Notes: generated by a model from the letters alone, not told the origin. 64,000 nt of DNA from Lactuca virosa (GCA_928212115.1 CAKMRJ010005523.1:146770249-146834248), one strand, 5' to 3'. Shown: positions 34,621 through 46,199, numbered from the stretch's first letter. Made by a program: numbers and translations.

Positions 34621-35797
34621 CAGCCACGACATCGGGCGCTGCGCGGACCTCCTCCGCTGTCAACTGGAAGGCTCTCCCGCGAGCCTTCGGTGCCTCGGCC
34701 TTCACTGGCCGGATCTCGGTAGCTCGAGCAGTAGGTGCAGATCCCTGCGCTGATCCCTGCAGTAGCTGTGGGCACTCGGCCTTCCGATGGCCGGTCTGGT
34801 TGCAATGAAAGCAAATCGTGAACCCCTTGGGGAAATCCCTCGCATAATGCCCCTCCTTTCCGCACTTGTAACACACCCCAGCTCTGCACACTCCCTCGTG
34901 GCTCTTGCCGCACTTCCCACAAGTGCGGCCCTTCGGACCCCCAGATCTCGAATCAGCGGACTTTGCCCGCTTGGCTGCCGGCTGAGACTGTGCCGGCCGC
35001 CGATCCCTCCCCTGAGACTCCGCCTCCTCCCTGGCCTGAGTCTCTAGCTCGATCTCCCTCTTCCGAGCATTTTCCTGAAGTTCGGCAAATGTCTGGTATG
35101 TCGAGTTCGCCACGAACTCGCGAATATCTCTCCTCAGAACGTTCAGATATCGGCTCATGCGTGTCTGCTCGGTAGACACCTGCTCAGGGCAAAACATCGC
35201 CCTCTCATGAAACTTCCGGGTAATCACAGTAACAGAATCAGTACCCTGCTTGAGGGTCAAAAACTCCTGAGCCAGTCTTTCCCTCTCCACCGGGGGAACG
35301 TACTCATCATGAAACATAGTGGTGAACCTCTCCCAGGTCACCGCAGTAAGCTCAGCGGGGGTGAAATCTGCCGATACAAACTTCCACCAGTCCTTCGTCC
35401 CCAAGCGAAGCTGGTTCAGCGCGAACCGTACTCTCAAATGCTCCGGACACGAGCAGGTATAGAAACATCCCTCAATATCAGCAATCCATCTCATCGCAGC
35501 GATCGGATCCTGCGTCCCATCAAACTCTGGTGGCTTCGTGTTGCTGAACTCTCGGTACAACAACGAGTCACCTCCCTGTGGCCTGGCAGCAGCGACGGTT
35601 GCGGTGGCCGCAGCAACAGCAGCATCAGTAAGAGAGGCGTACCGCTCATCAAAAGTCTCGATCAACGTGGTCTTGATAGACCCGAACATCTCTGGTATCT
35701 CAGCTCGGATGGCCGCAGCCACCTCCTCATGAATCAATCGGCGGATCTCTTCATCACTGAAACTGCTGCTCTCAGGTGTCTGGCGTGTCTCCACCAT
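34621..35797 (-). CDS. gag: Element Y gag
   Basis: The start chosen is the ATG at 35795-35797 (Met-Val-Glu-Thr-Arg), because the upstream in-frame residues look like leader. The retrotransposon Gag core is visible, with Pro-Pro-Glu-Phe-Asp-Gly near residue 85 and a Trp-Trp-Lys segment. A basic Gln/Ala-rich region and two CCHC zinc knuckles follow (Cys-X2-Cys-X4-His-X4-Asp, where the final Cys is lost, and Cys-X2-Cys-X4-His-X4-Cys). The frame is open to the gag/pro boundary. Unspliced, it runs 10 more codons into the intron and stops at 34592. It would form the particle that packages element RNA. Confidence 0.85.
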
Positions 35798-35930
35798 GAT
35801 GTCTCTCTGAAATACAACATAAAATATCAGAGACCCGCTCGAGTATACTCGCACTCGATAACTCAACCCTACTTGTTCCCTAGTACCCAAAAGATTCTTA
35901 CTTGGACTGCGCACTGATCCGGTGTTTTCA

Positions 35931-35951
35931 GTAGTACGGGCCCTATACTAC
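35931..35951 (-). other. Y leader hairpin
   Basis: GTAGTA and TACTAC arms enclose a loop containing GGGCCC. It is the same structure as at 247-266 and 41317-41336. Confidence 0.6.
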
Positions 35952-36391
35952 CGTCCACACCGCATCAGTATTCACCCCAAGTCCTCCTCCTTGGATCCCA
36001 GATCTCAAGTACTCTACATCTCGCTAACATAGGCTACCCTTCAGTAGACCCCTCATCAGCTCCTCGCTGCTACCTACTCACTCTCAAGCATCTCATAGCA
36101 GCAGTAATCTCCTAGGCTAAGGCATCACAGATCAGGCCACTCTAGTCCTAATATGAATACCTAGCCTATTCTAGCTTGCATAACATATCATATCATATCT
36201 CATAACACATAATGTAAGGGTATTTTGGGAAATCACCGTTCGGGCGCTGGCTGACCGTACACACTGCTCTGTTCTGTTCGTCTCAAAACCTTTTACTCTT
36301 TTTAGAAAAATTGTTTTATTGCGAAAAATTCCTCAAATCCTCAGTTTGATTTCAGATACGCCCGAAGGTGCGTCCGAATCCCTCAAACCAA

Positions 36392-36404
36392 GGCTTTGAT
36401 ACCA
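36392..36404 (-). other. Y primer-binding site
   Basis: On the - strand TGGTATCAAAGCC lies three bases inside the 5' LTR, one mismatch from the initiator-Met site. Confidence 0.75.
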
Positions 36405-36407
36405 ACT

Positions 36408-37896
36408 TGTAACAACGTAAATTTTCAAAACAATTTTTTTTTCCCATTTTTAAATCATACTTTTAATCATAAAACAGTATCAAAACATAATGTATCCAAT
36501 GTCATCATCACAAAACAATTCCCAGAATCTCAACATAATCTTTGTGAGTGTTGAGACCCTTCGGTCCGGTCTATATCGTTGGACCCTTCGGTCTGGTCTG
36601 TATCGTTGGACCCTTCGGTCCGGTCTATATCGTTGGACCCTCCGGTCCGGTCTATACAACACATAGCATACATATATCACAATGCACATAATCTCATATA
36701 TACACATAGCATACAAGACCCTCCGGTCTACACATAAATACCACTCTAGGTAATGTATAGTGAGAAGACTCACCTCGGGTGTCTCGGATGATCTCGCACA
36801 CGAATATACTGATCTAGCCCCCGCCTAATCACATACACAATATCCTCAAATAAATAATGGCTCTCAAAGGCTAGATTAAATCCCCTTCTACAATCCCTCA
36901 GAAGGGTAAAAGACCATTTTACCCCTCCTTGACCCAAAAGTCCAAATGTTGACCAAAACCCTAAAAGTCAACGAAAGTCAACGGTCAAACTTTGACCCGA
37001 CTCGTCGAGTGCACATGGGCGACTCGGCGAGTCCATACGGGTCCTCTGAATCGTTCTAGCCTCTCTTGGCTCGTCGAGTCATCCTTCCACTCGACGGGTT
37101 CCTCCTGTCACGAATCGCGGGGCAACCCCGACTGGACTCGTCGAGTCCACTTATGGACTCGGCGAGTTGCTTCCATGTTCATACTCAAATGACCTTCTAA
37201 GGTCAGATCTGCTTCTCTAATCTATAGATCTGACCTTCCCAAGCCTGATAATCACGTAAAGGTCGAATCTTGGTACACATGCAACACACCCAAAGCTTCT
37301 TTTGGTGAAATAACCTCTAAAATGGCCTCCTAGGCTCATAACTCAAAAGGTATGGCATAAAGCAGAGTGGTAAGGACTCTCTGGACCTCTTAAGGTCCAG
37401 ATCTATGAACCAACTCGCCTTGGGACCTCACATACTCAAGATTCAACTAAAAGAGGCATAACGAAAACCCTAATTTCACTAGAATCATAATAAACACGAG
37501 AATGGCACAAATTGTTACCTCCAACAGCTTCCTCTGATCAAATAGAAGTGGATCCAAGCTCCTTAACCCACTAAGCTTGTTCTACCTCCTTCCTTCTTGC
37601 TAAAAAACACAAGAAATGGTGAATTAGCCTTCCTCTAGCACCACAAACGATCTCTCTGCTCTCTAGGGTTTCTCAGTGGTGAAGTGGCCGCAAATGGAGG
37701 CCATAAAGGCCTTTAAATAGGGCACAAACCCCGAGAATTAGGGTTTCAATTTACAGCGCGGACTCGTCGAGTCCGTTCATTAATCCAGTCAGCAATCGCG
37801 TCCTACTCGACGAGTCTACGCCTCAACTCGTCGAGTCCCTCTTTTTTACTCATAAATAAATGATCAAACATAATACCTGGAAATCCGGATGTTATA
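36408..37896 (-). mobile_element. Element Y 5' LTR, with two deletions
   Basis: 1489 bp against 1727 bp for the partner. One deletion removes about 210 bp, including the leader-intron acceptor, and leaves GTGAGTGT joined to the GGTCC hairpin repeats. The other removes about 24 bp between two neighbouring ACTCGTCGA-TCC palindromes (near 37770). It ends GTTATA. Confidence 0.85.
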
Positions 37897-37901
37897 GCAT
37901 C

Positions 37902-39901
37902 GGGTCAATAATCCCCGGATATCCGGCACAAACCGGGTGTTCTCGCCCTTGATCCTCTCTAACTTCCAGTTCTCCGGTCGCATGCCCTCAACCTGAGCAT
38001 CCCTGATCAAGCTCACAAGTGGAGAATCCACCGCTATCCTCATACATGTTGCTGGGGTGGAAGACCCAGCTGACTTGCGGCTCAAAGCGTCTGCCACTAC
38101 ATTCGCTTTACCGGGGTGGTAAAGGATCTCGCAATCGTAACCCTTGATTAAATCCAGCCACCTGCACTGCCTCATGTTTAGTTTTGGCTGATCCATGATG
38201 TGTCTCAAACTCTTGTGATCCGTATATATGGTACAACGAACCCCATACAGGTAATGTCTCCATATCTTGAGAGCGAACACCACCGCTCCCAGCTCTAAGT
38301 CATGTGTAGGGTATCTCGTCTCATGCGGCTTCAGCTGCCGCGATGCGTAGGCTATCACTCGTCCTCTCTGCATGAGGACCGCCCCCAGACCTATGATGGA
38401 TGCATCACAGAACACCACAAAATCCTCAAATCCCTCCGGGAGAGTCAAAACTGGAGCCTCGCACAAACGCTGGCGTAGGGTCTCAAACGCCCTCTGCTGC
38501 TCAGGGCCCCACCGAAAATCCACCCCTTCCTTGTCAGACGAGTGAGGGGTACTGCAATCTTGGAGAAATCTCGAATAAATCTCCGGTAGTACCCTGCTAA
38601 TCCCATAAAACTCCTGATATCTGAGGGAGACCTCGGCACCTCCCACTGCATGACTACCTCGATTTTGGCCGCGTCGACCAAAATCCCCTCCTGGTTAATG
38701 AGATGTCTGAGAAACTGGACCTCTTGCAACCAAAACTCACACTTCGAGAACTTGGCATACAGCCGTTCTCGTCTCAGAACTCCCACAACTCCCTGAGGTG
38801 CTCCTCGTGCTGCTCTCGGGTCTTGGAATACACCAAGATATCATCAATAAACACTATGACCGAGCGATCAAGCATCGATCAGCATACCCGATTCATCAGG
38901 TCCATGAATACTACTGGCGCGTTGGTGAGCCCAAACGGCATCACCACAAACTCGTAATGTCCATAACGAGTCCGAAACGCGGTCTTCTCCATGTCCTCCT
39001 CTCTGACCCGGACCTGATGATATCCCGACATCAAATCAATCTTGGAGAACCAAGCTGCACCCTGTAACTGGTTAAAGAGATCATCTATCCTCGGGAGTGG
39101 ATAACGGTTCTTCACCGTCAACTTGTATTAACTCCCTATAGTCAATGCACATCCGGTGCGAGCCGTCTTTCTTCCTGACGAAGAGGATCGGTGCTCCCCA
39201 TGGAGAACTGCTAGGTCGAATGAACTGCTTGCCCATCAGTTCCTACAGTTGTGATGACAACTCTTGTATCTCAGGTGGCGCCAACTGGTATAGCGCCTTG
39301 GCGATAAGAGCCGCACCCGGCACCAGGTCGATCCGGAACTCGACCTGCCTCTCTGGAGGTACTCCTGGTAACTCCTGCAGGAACACGTCAGCAAACTCCT
39401 TAACCACTGGAACCTCTGAAACTGAAGTCTGATCTCCGACCCGCATATCCACCACATATTCTAGATAACCCGCACACCCGTGCTCAATATACTGCCGAGC
39501 CCTGGCAGCTGAAAAAAAAAACCCTGATCCCACTCTGGTGCCCTCGCCATATATAATCAGTTCTCCCCCACTTGAGGTTCGAACTACCACCCGTTGGCCC
39601 TCGCAATCTATCATGGCACCAAATCGACTAAGCCAATCCATCCCCACAATCACACACACCTCCCCCATGGGAATCGGTATCAAATCTATCAGAAAGGACA
39701 CTTCGAAGATCTCCAACTCGCATCCTCGATAGACCGAGGAAGCAAAAACTTTGTGTTCGTTGGCGATAGAGACTCGTAACGGACACTTTAGCTCGCCTAC
39801 TAGCACACTGAACTCCCTGCTAAATGTATGAGATACGAAAGACCGACTCGCCCCCGAGTCAAATAAAACCAATGCAGACAAGGAGTTCACTAAAAGCGTA
39901 C
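37902..39901 (-). pseudogene. Element X pol, protease-RT-RNase H half
   Basis: Starts right after the gag/pro intron at 39901. The protease motif Leu-Phe-Asp-Ser-Gly-Ala-Ser is present. RT keeps the catalytic Phe-Ile-Asp-Asp (near 38840), and RNase H is readable to about 38000. One-base frame changes occur near 39125 (Arg-Glu-Leu-Asn-Lys region) and about 38785. The gene is cut at 37901 by Y and continues at 29484. Confidence 0.85.
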
Positions 39902-39968
39902 CTAATCATAGGTACAACAGATAAGCATAAAACAGAAATAATAAATGAGATAAGGGATAGAAACATAC
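39902..39968 (-). other. Gag/pro intron in X (67 nt)
   Basis: The donor GCTG|GTATGT and acceptor GATTAG|GTAC are canonical. Removing the 67 nt puts gag (…Asp-Val-Val-Ala-Gly) in frame with Thr-Leu-Leu-Val-Asn-Ser and the protease. The intron is AT-rich (about 70%) beside a GC-richer coding region. Without splicing, gag terminates at 39859. The position is identical in Y. Confidence 0.75.
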
Positions 39969-41202
39969 CAGCAACCACATCCGGAGTTGCTCTGGCCTCC
40001 TCTGCTGTAAGCTGGAAGGCACGCCCCTGAGCCTTCAGAGGCTCTGCCTTAACTGGCCTCCCATCAGAAATCCTCAATGTAGCCAGTGCGGGACCTGCGT
40101 CGGCTTAGCGGCAAGCAACGGGCAGTTGGCCTTCAAGTTGCCAACCTGAACACAGTGATAACACAACCTCATACTCAGAACCAGGGCGGCTTAGCGACAA
40201 TCCTTTGCATAATGCCCCTCCTTGCCACACCTGTGGCACCCACTACCAGCTCGACAAACCCCAGAATGACCCTTGTTGCACTTTCCTCAAGTGTGGCTCT
40301 GCTGACCCCGGTCCTAGAATCAGCGGTCTTAGACCGCTTAGGCGACGGTTGCGACTGTGTTGGGGCCTGCCGCTGCTCCCTCAACTGCAGCTCAATCTCC
40401 AACTCACGCCGCCTAGCGGCCTCCTGCAACTCCAGAAGAGCATCGCATCGTTGGGTAGACACAAACTGACGGATGTCAGTCTTAAGCATGCTCAGATAAC
40501 GGGTCATCTGAGCCTGCTCAGAAGCAAACTCTGGGCAGAACATCGCCCTCTCTGTGAACATGTGGATGATCTCCGTCACCGACTCCCCGTCCTGTCTCAA
40601 ACTCAAAAACTCCTGAGCCAAACGTTCCCGCTCAACCCGTGGCATGTAACGAGCGCGGAACATATCCCTAAACTGCTCCCAAGTAATAGCAGTTCTCTGA
40701 TCATCAGTGTATGACCTAGTTGTCAATCTCCACCAGTCCTTGGCCCCAGACCTTAGCAGGTTCAGAGCACACCTGACCTTCTGGTCAGTAGGATACGAAC
40801 AAGTAAAGAAACACCCCACCACATCGGAAACCCACCTCATAGCCTTGATGGGGTCCTGAGTCCCATCAAAAGTGGGGGCTTCGTGTTATCGAAGTCCCTA
40901 TACTGGAAGCCCCGAGTGGCTCCTACTCCTCCCCCTGCCGCAGTTACAGCCGTCTCTGCAAGGGCTGCGTATCGCTCGTCGAAGCACTCGATCATGGTGG
41001 TCTTAATAGACCCAAACATCTCCGGTAGCTGTACCTGGAACAAAGTGGCAACCTCATCATGCAGGATCTCTCGAATCCTGGCGTCTAACTCATCTGTCCC
41101 CATTTGCACCACAGGCTCAGGTGCTGTTGGCCCCTCCTGGCCTCTGTCTCCTGATCCTGATCCTGAACCGAATCTGGTCACAAAGCGTCTCGTCATCACC
41201 AT
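39969..41202 (-). pseudogene. gag: Element X gag
   Basis: The ATG is at 41200-41202 (Met-Val-Met-Thr-Arg-Arg). The Gag core and two CCHC knuckles (Cys-His-Arg-Cys-Gly-Lys-Glu-Gly-His-Tyr and a later Cys-Tyr-His-Cys) are recognisable. A 1-nt deletion near 40870 (Lys-Pro-Pro-Thr-Phe-Asp region) and changes around 40195-40300, including an in-frame TAA after the first knuckle, break it. Confidence 0.8.
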
Positions 41203-41316
41203 TCTGAAAACATACCAAAAGATATCAGATAATCCACATAATAACAGGGGACTAACTTCTGACTAAACCCTAGGGGTTGTGACTCCCTTGATACGCGTAT
41301 GGGTCATGTGCTTTCA

Positions 41317-41336
41317 GTAGTACGAGCCCATACTAC
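41317..41336 (-). other. X leader hairpin
   Basis: GTAGTA/TACTAC stem with loop TGGGCTCG (- strand), flanked by ATGGGTAGGTGTGG-like and CTGAAAGCA sequence as in the LARD at 247. Confidence 0.6.
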
Positions 41337-41972
41337 CTTCCACACCTACCCATATTTGTCTCAAGTATCACCACAACACCCTAACAATATACATAAACAT
41401 AGCGAGCGCTGAATCCTCACTCTTAGAGGAATGCTAAATATTTCATAACTGACCTACCAGTCCCACGCAACCCACCCATCCATGAAACTTCCACCAACCA
41501 TGTAGCCCTAGTGTATGCTAGCCATACATAACGCTGGACCCTATAGACTTTCGAATATCCAATCCTATCCTAAGCCCCCAATCAATTAAGAACATAACAT
41601 AAGGCCAAATTAAACATTCTCAGGCTATAAGATCTTAATTATGTATAACCGTTATGCATACACTAAACAACTACAGTAAAGATGTCAATCTCATATAAAA
41701 GAAACCCTAGGCTAGCAGACATTATGTACTCAGGCAATTCTATCATGCAATTCCTGAAGATCCCTAGCCTAGTACTAGCATGCTGTTCTAACATATCACA
41801 ATATCAAATAACTGTATGGTATTTTGGGGTCTACTTACTGGCTCCGGCTGATCGTACACCCTGCATCCTCCTTTTTCTCATTTTGAAAACCATTTTTAAA
41901 ATTTATTTTGAAAACCCTTCCTTGGTTTGAGACTGGATTCCCACGAATGTTCCTCCAATTCACTCAAACCAA

Positions 41973-41985
41973 GGCTCTGATATCA
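41973..41985 (-). other. X primer-binding site
   Basis: On the - strand TGATATCAGAGCC lies three bases inside the 5' LTR, one mismatch from the initiator-Met site. Confidence 0.75.
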
Positions 41986-41988
41986 ACT

Positions 41989-43859
41989 TGTAACACCCAT
42001 AAAATTTGAGCCAATTTAAAACTTTTCAAAACATTTAAAACCAACAATTATTACTAATTTGTTTTCAAAATAGTCTATATCAGAGTCCTCCCAGAAACAT
42101 AAACAAAACATGAGGAGTTGTACGATCACGCCTTCGCCTTGTCGCAATCCCCTAATGTACCTGAAACAATGAACTGAAACTGTAAGCCCAAGGCTTAGTG
42201 AGTTCCCCAAAATACCGATACCCTGCACATAACACATATACAAATAACAACATATACTGGGTCCACAGCTTTACAGAGAGGATTACCCCTGGGCCCACAG
42301 TGTGTGTCTGGATTGCTTTTCGGGCCCACAGCTCACATCTGGATTGCCACCAAGCCCACAGTACGAGTCTCCCTCAGCTCGTATCTGGAATGCTCCCGGG
42401 TTTGTTTGTTACCGCATGGAGCAGTATCACCTCAACCCATCCTACATAATATGTCGACATATAACACAACTAATGCACATACAGATGATCACACACAATA
42501 CCACAGGTAGTCCTACAGATCTACCCTACTGGCATAGCAACTAATATGCAACACTGACTCATACTCAACATACTAACAATTGCTAGGATATCACATCCAA
42601 TGGGTCGGCCTTGGTGCCCTAGACCCCTTAGTATAGTGAGGTAACTCGCCTCGCAACTGTCGACTCGAAAGATAAGCTCAAACTCTTGGATCACCGCCAC
42701 AAAATCCACCGCCTATATTCGCCACACAACCATGTTTATAAATATCAATTTCCCAAAATGCCCCAGAAGTCAAATAGTCAACCCTTGGTCAAAGTCAAAG
42801 TCAACGGTCAAGGTTAACAGTCCGTGTTGACCTCACCTCGTCGAGTACAACCAGCCACTCGCCGAGTTCCTTGCATAACTCGTCAACTCGCCAAGTCACT
42901 TAAATGACTCGTCGAATTCCTAATGTTTGCGGTCGTAAACTCCTTGGCCAACTCGTCGAGTTTCCCTTGCAACTCGCCAAGTTCATTCGTGTCCAAAGGT
43001 TGGGAAAACCCTAGCTGACTCGCCGAGTCACTCTACTGACTCGCCAAGCCCACAACAATCTTCGGACTCGTCAAGTTGACCATGCAACTCGCCGAGTCCC
43101 TTCAGTCCTTCATCCAAACATATGCTTTTTAAGCCATGATAAGGTTCCATATTGCAGATCCAGCTTCCCAAGGCATGTTTATCACGTAAAGCTACAAACT
43201 TTACGCGCATGCAAGGCTCTAGAGACTCTAAATGACAAATCCAAGCTTGCAATGGAGTTTTACACCTTAGGAGAGTCTCATTCTTGCAAAAGCTGGAAGC
43301 TTTATGGACTTAGAGGCCCAAGAGAGTTCAGATCTGAAGTAGCAACTTCAAATCTTAGCTCAAACACAAGAAAGGCGTCCTAATATGCTAGAAAAGCCCT
43401 AAAATCCACCCAAAAGAGATCTAGAATGAAATGAGGTTAAGATAACGGTTTAATACCTTCCAAAGGATACCAACTGAGGTAGATCTCTGATTCCCACACG
43501 TTCCTTGCTTCTAGTCACTTGTTCTCCAAGCTTTTCTCACCAAAAATCCTCTTCCAAAGCTTAAAACACACAAATGGAACACACTCACATGAATTAGGGT
43601 TTATGGAATATCAAGAGGCTGTAAGGGGAGGCTGAGGAGGCCAATGATCCTTTAAATATGGTGAAAAACCCCAGAAATTAGGGTTTCATCCTCCAGCTCC
43701 TACTCGTCGAGTCCCTTCTTGGACTCGGCGAGTAGGTCACTTAAACACGTGGACCAACCCGATGCTACTCGACGAGTCAGGGCAACCAACTCGTCGAGTA
43801 GACCTTGAAAACAAGGAAATCTTCTAACAAAATCAATACCTGAGAATCGGGGCGTTACA
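41989..43859 (-). mobile_element. Element X 5' LTR
   Basis: TGTAACACCC to GGGGCGTTACA, 1871 bp, structurally parallel to 26263-28138, with ACTCGNCGAGT clusters at about 42838-43100 and 43700-43802. The bases outside the two X LTRs (TTAGA on the left, CGGTT on the right) do not form a target duplication. Confidence 0.85.
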
Positions 43860-45692
43860 CGGTTTGTGTTTTGGAATCAAATGGCATTTCGGTAATTTGT
43901 CAGCTCGGGCTTTTATGGAAGGTGGAGGTTCGTTCGGGATATATTATCGAGAAAATTATGGCCTTCAGAATGAATTAGGGTTTGGGGAAAACCCAAGTAC
44001 GCAGGGCGTACCAAAAGTGTATGTGGGGCGTACTGATGCAAGAGGTTCTAAGCCATGTGTAATAAGAGATACGCTTAGCGTACTGCGAGATTGGAAGCGG
44101 GGTGTGAGACCTCGTACGTTGGGCGTACGAGGGTTGTGAGAAAACCCTAATTTTTAGGGTTGTACCCTATATAAGCATAATGTTAGCCTCTTTCCTTCAT
44201 TTCTAAGTCAACCCTCACCCTCTAAAAACCCAAAATCGATCTTGTAGCCTCTTGATGGTGTTATTGAGCTCTTAGAAGGTTTTTGGTGTACATTTTGCCC
44301 TTGGGAAGGAAAGAAGAGAAGCTTGAAGTTGTTCGGCTTGGTGGAAAGACCTTGGATCCAGAATCATCACCTTGTGGGGAAGCTTTTTAAGGTAACAAGT
44401 TTGCAGATTGACTTATGTGTGATTACATCTCTTCATGGCTATTTATTGTGGTTTTGGTCTTTTTTTGGGTTTATGGACGAGTTAGTTTTCTTATGGGTTT
44501 GTCCATTCAGATCTAAGTTCATTTTGGTATCCTTGGGCATAAAGGTGCAAGCTTTATGTGTTTTATGGTGTCATGTTTGCATTAAGTCAACCATTAAGTC
44601 CCTTTTTAGCTTAAGAGCTTCATTTAGCCATGTATGGAAAAAAAGTTGGCAACTTTATGTGTTGGTCCAACTCAAGAAGGTCAGATCTGGGTTGTGGAGC
44701 TTTTTCTTAATGGATTAAGTGGGAAAATCAAGTTGGGGCTGATTTAGTGAGTACGTTGGGCATACAAGCAGGTAAGCGCAGCGTACAAGCCTCCAAGTAA
44801 GGGTTAGTGTATTTGGGCTACCTTCTTGAGCCTGGTTGCTTGGGGCTTTGTTGGGCCATCTGAGAAGGTGTGTTTTGGATTAGGGTTAAGTAGTGGGCTT
44901 TAGGGTAAGCCCCAAGTAAGGTTTTGGGCCCAATTTGGAAAATTGGTCCATAAATGGGCTTTGGATAATTATTGGTTGGTGGGCCTTTATGTTAGAAGTT
45001 TGGGGCCTTAGTGTTGGACTAAACTAAGTGAGGGGCAAAATGGTATTTTTACCCGATGAATGGATTATTGGATTAGGTGTGGACCCCAATTGGTAATTGG
45101 GTGTTATTTGTTTGATAGCACGAGGAATTTAGCGGATCTGCAGTCAGAGAGTATCTGTGGGATTCAGCTGCCCGAGGTATGTCTTCTCACTATATCCATG
45201 GGTCGAAGGAACCAATGTCGGCCCGTTACGTGTTATGTGGTATGCTGGTTGTCTCTGTGATACTTTCATGGAAGACCCCGGGGGAGCCCATGGCATTTGG
45301 ATAACAGACCATTGGGGGAGCTTATGGCATTCCAGGTAAAGACCATGGGGGGAGCCTATGGCATACCAGATAAAAACCATGGGGGGAGCCCATGGCAACT
45401 ATATGTATGTTGCACGATAATCTGTGGTTGTGTGTTGTATGGTATTTTGGGAAACTCACTAAGCTTTGTGCTTACGATTTTCAGTTTATGTTTCAGGTAC
45501 TCCGGTTTTCAAATAGAAGGGTTCGGAACGATTGCAGAGCACACACCGCATGTTTCTGCCTTCTGTGAATTACTCTGATTTGTCAATGTTTTGTTAAAAC
45601 TTAGTTACTCTGGTTTTATGGGAAAGATATGTTTTAACGATTTATTAATCTAAAAATAAAAAAATTTATGTCATGATTTTCGGGACGTTACA
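43860..45692 (+). mobile_element. Element Z, right LTR part
   Basis: Begins at the equivalent of LTR position 139 and runs to the terminus GACGTTACA, then AAAAT. It overlaps the left part (positions 139-1359 are present in both), so the two come from different LTR copies. The TATA box is at 44168. Palindromes lie at about 43997-44129, with decayed ones at about 44750-44785. It has donor GAG|GTATGT (45177) and acceptor TTTCAG|GTAC (ending 45496). Confidence 0.85.
45177..45496 (+). other. Predicted leader intron in Z right LTR
   Basis: 320 nt between GAG|GTATGTCTTCTCAC and ATGTTTCAG|GTAC. It holds four 33-35-bp repeats (45274-45400) built around CCATGG-GGGGAG-CCCATGG stem-loops, at the place where the other LTRs carry different hairpin repeats. 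Confidence 0.55.
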
Positions 45693-46199
45693 AAAATCCA
45701 TGATCCTTGTTTAAAATTTAAACTTGATTTATAAAAACTCTTAGAAAAAGTGATAACATACACTTGGCGTGCCAATTATTAATATTTAAGAACATAATGG
45801 TAGTAATTTGTCGGAAAATATCAAAGTTTTAAAATTTTCTAATTTATGAAACTTTCATGATTTATAATACGAAAGGTGACATAAAAGAGTAAATTAAGAG
45901 ATGTTTTGAAATAAAAGTTCTGGTAATGTAATATAAACATATTAGGACCAAAAGGTTCTGAAATGACATGCTCAAACTCGAGAAATCATATTTAGAAAAA
46001 TGGAATACTTAAATGAGAAAATTGTCAAAAATGTCAAAGATGATTATTATGCCCTTACGAAGCATACATGAATACTGAAATGGAAATCCAATGCTAACGG
46101 AATGAGAAGGAATGAAGCCAAAGATACAGTTTCGAATAGTGAGTACGCACTAGCAGTGCCTGAAGTATCATTCATATCAATAGGAGGAGTCAAGTGATT
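45693..46199. other. AT-rich flank right of Z
   Basis: This is pre-insertion sequence of the locus into which Z jumped. Its continuation on the left is 24903. No gene is recognised. The border between the copia-like body and element W must lie in or near here. Confidence 0.4.

Larger units (their letters stand above)
29490..37896 (-). mobile_element. Element Y: nested Ty3/gypsy chromovirus-type element
   Basis: An 8.4-kb element with two LTRs (29490-31216 and 36408-37896), primer-binding site, gag, pol in the order protease-RT-RNase H-integrase, and polypurine tract, flanked by GCATC. It interrupts X's pol between RNase H and the integrase zinc domain. By eye the LTRs differ at about 15 positions over about 1.1 kb of shared sequence, so insertion is recent relative to X. 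The 5' LTR (right) is about 240 bp shorter through two deletions. Coding lesions are listed under gag and pol. Confidence 0.9.
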
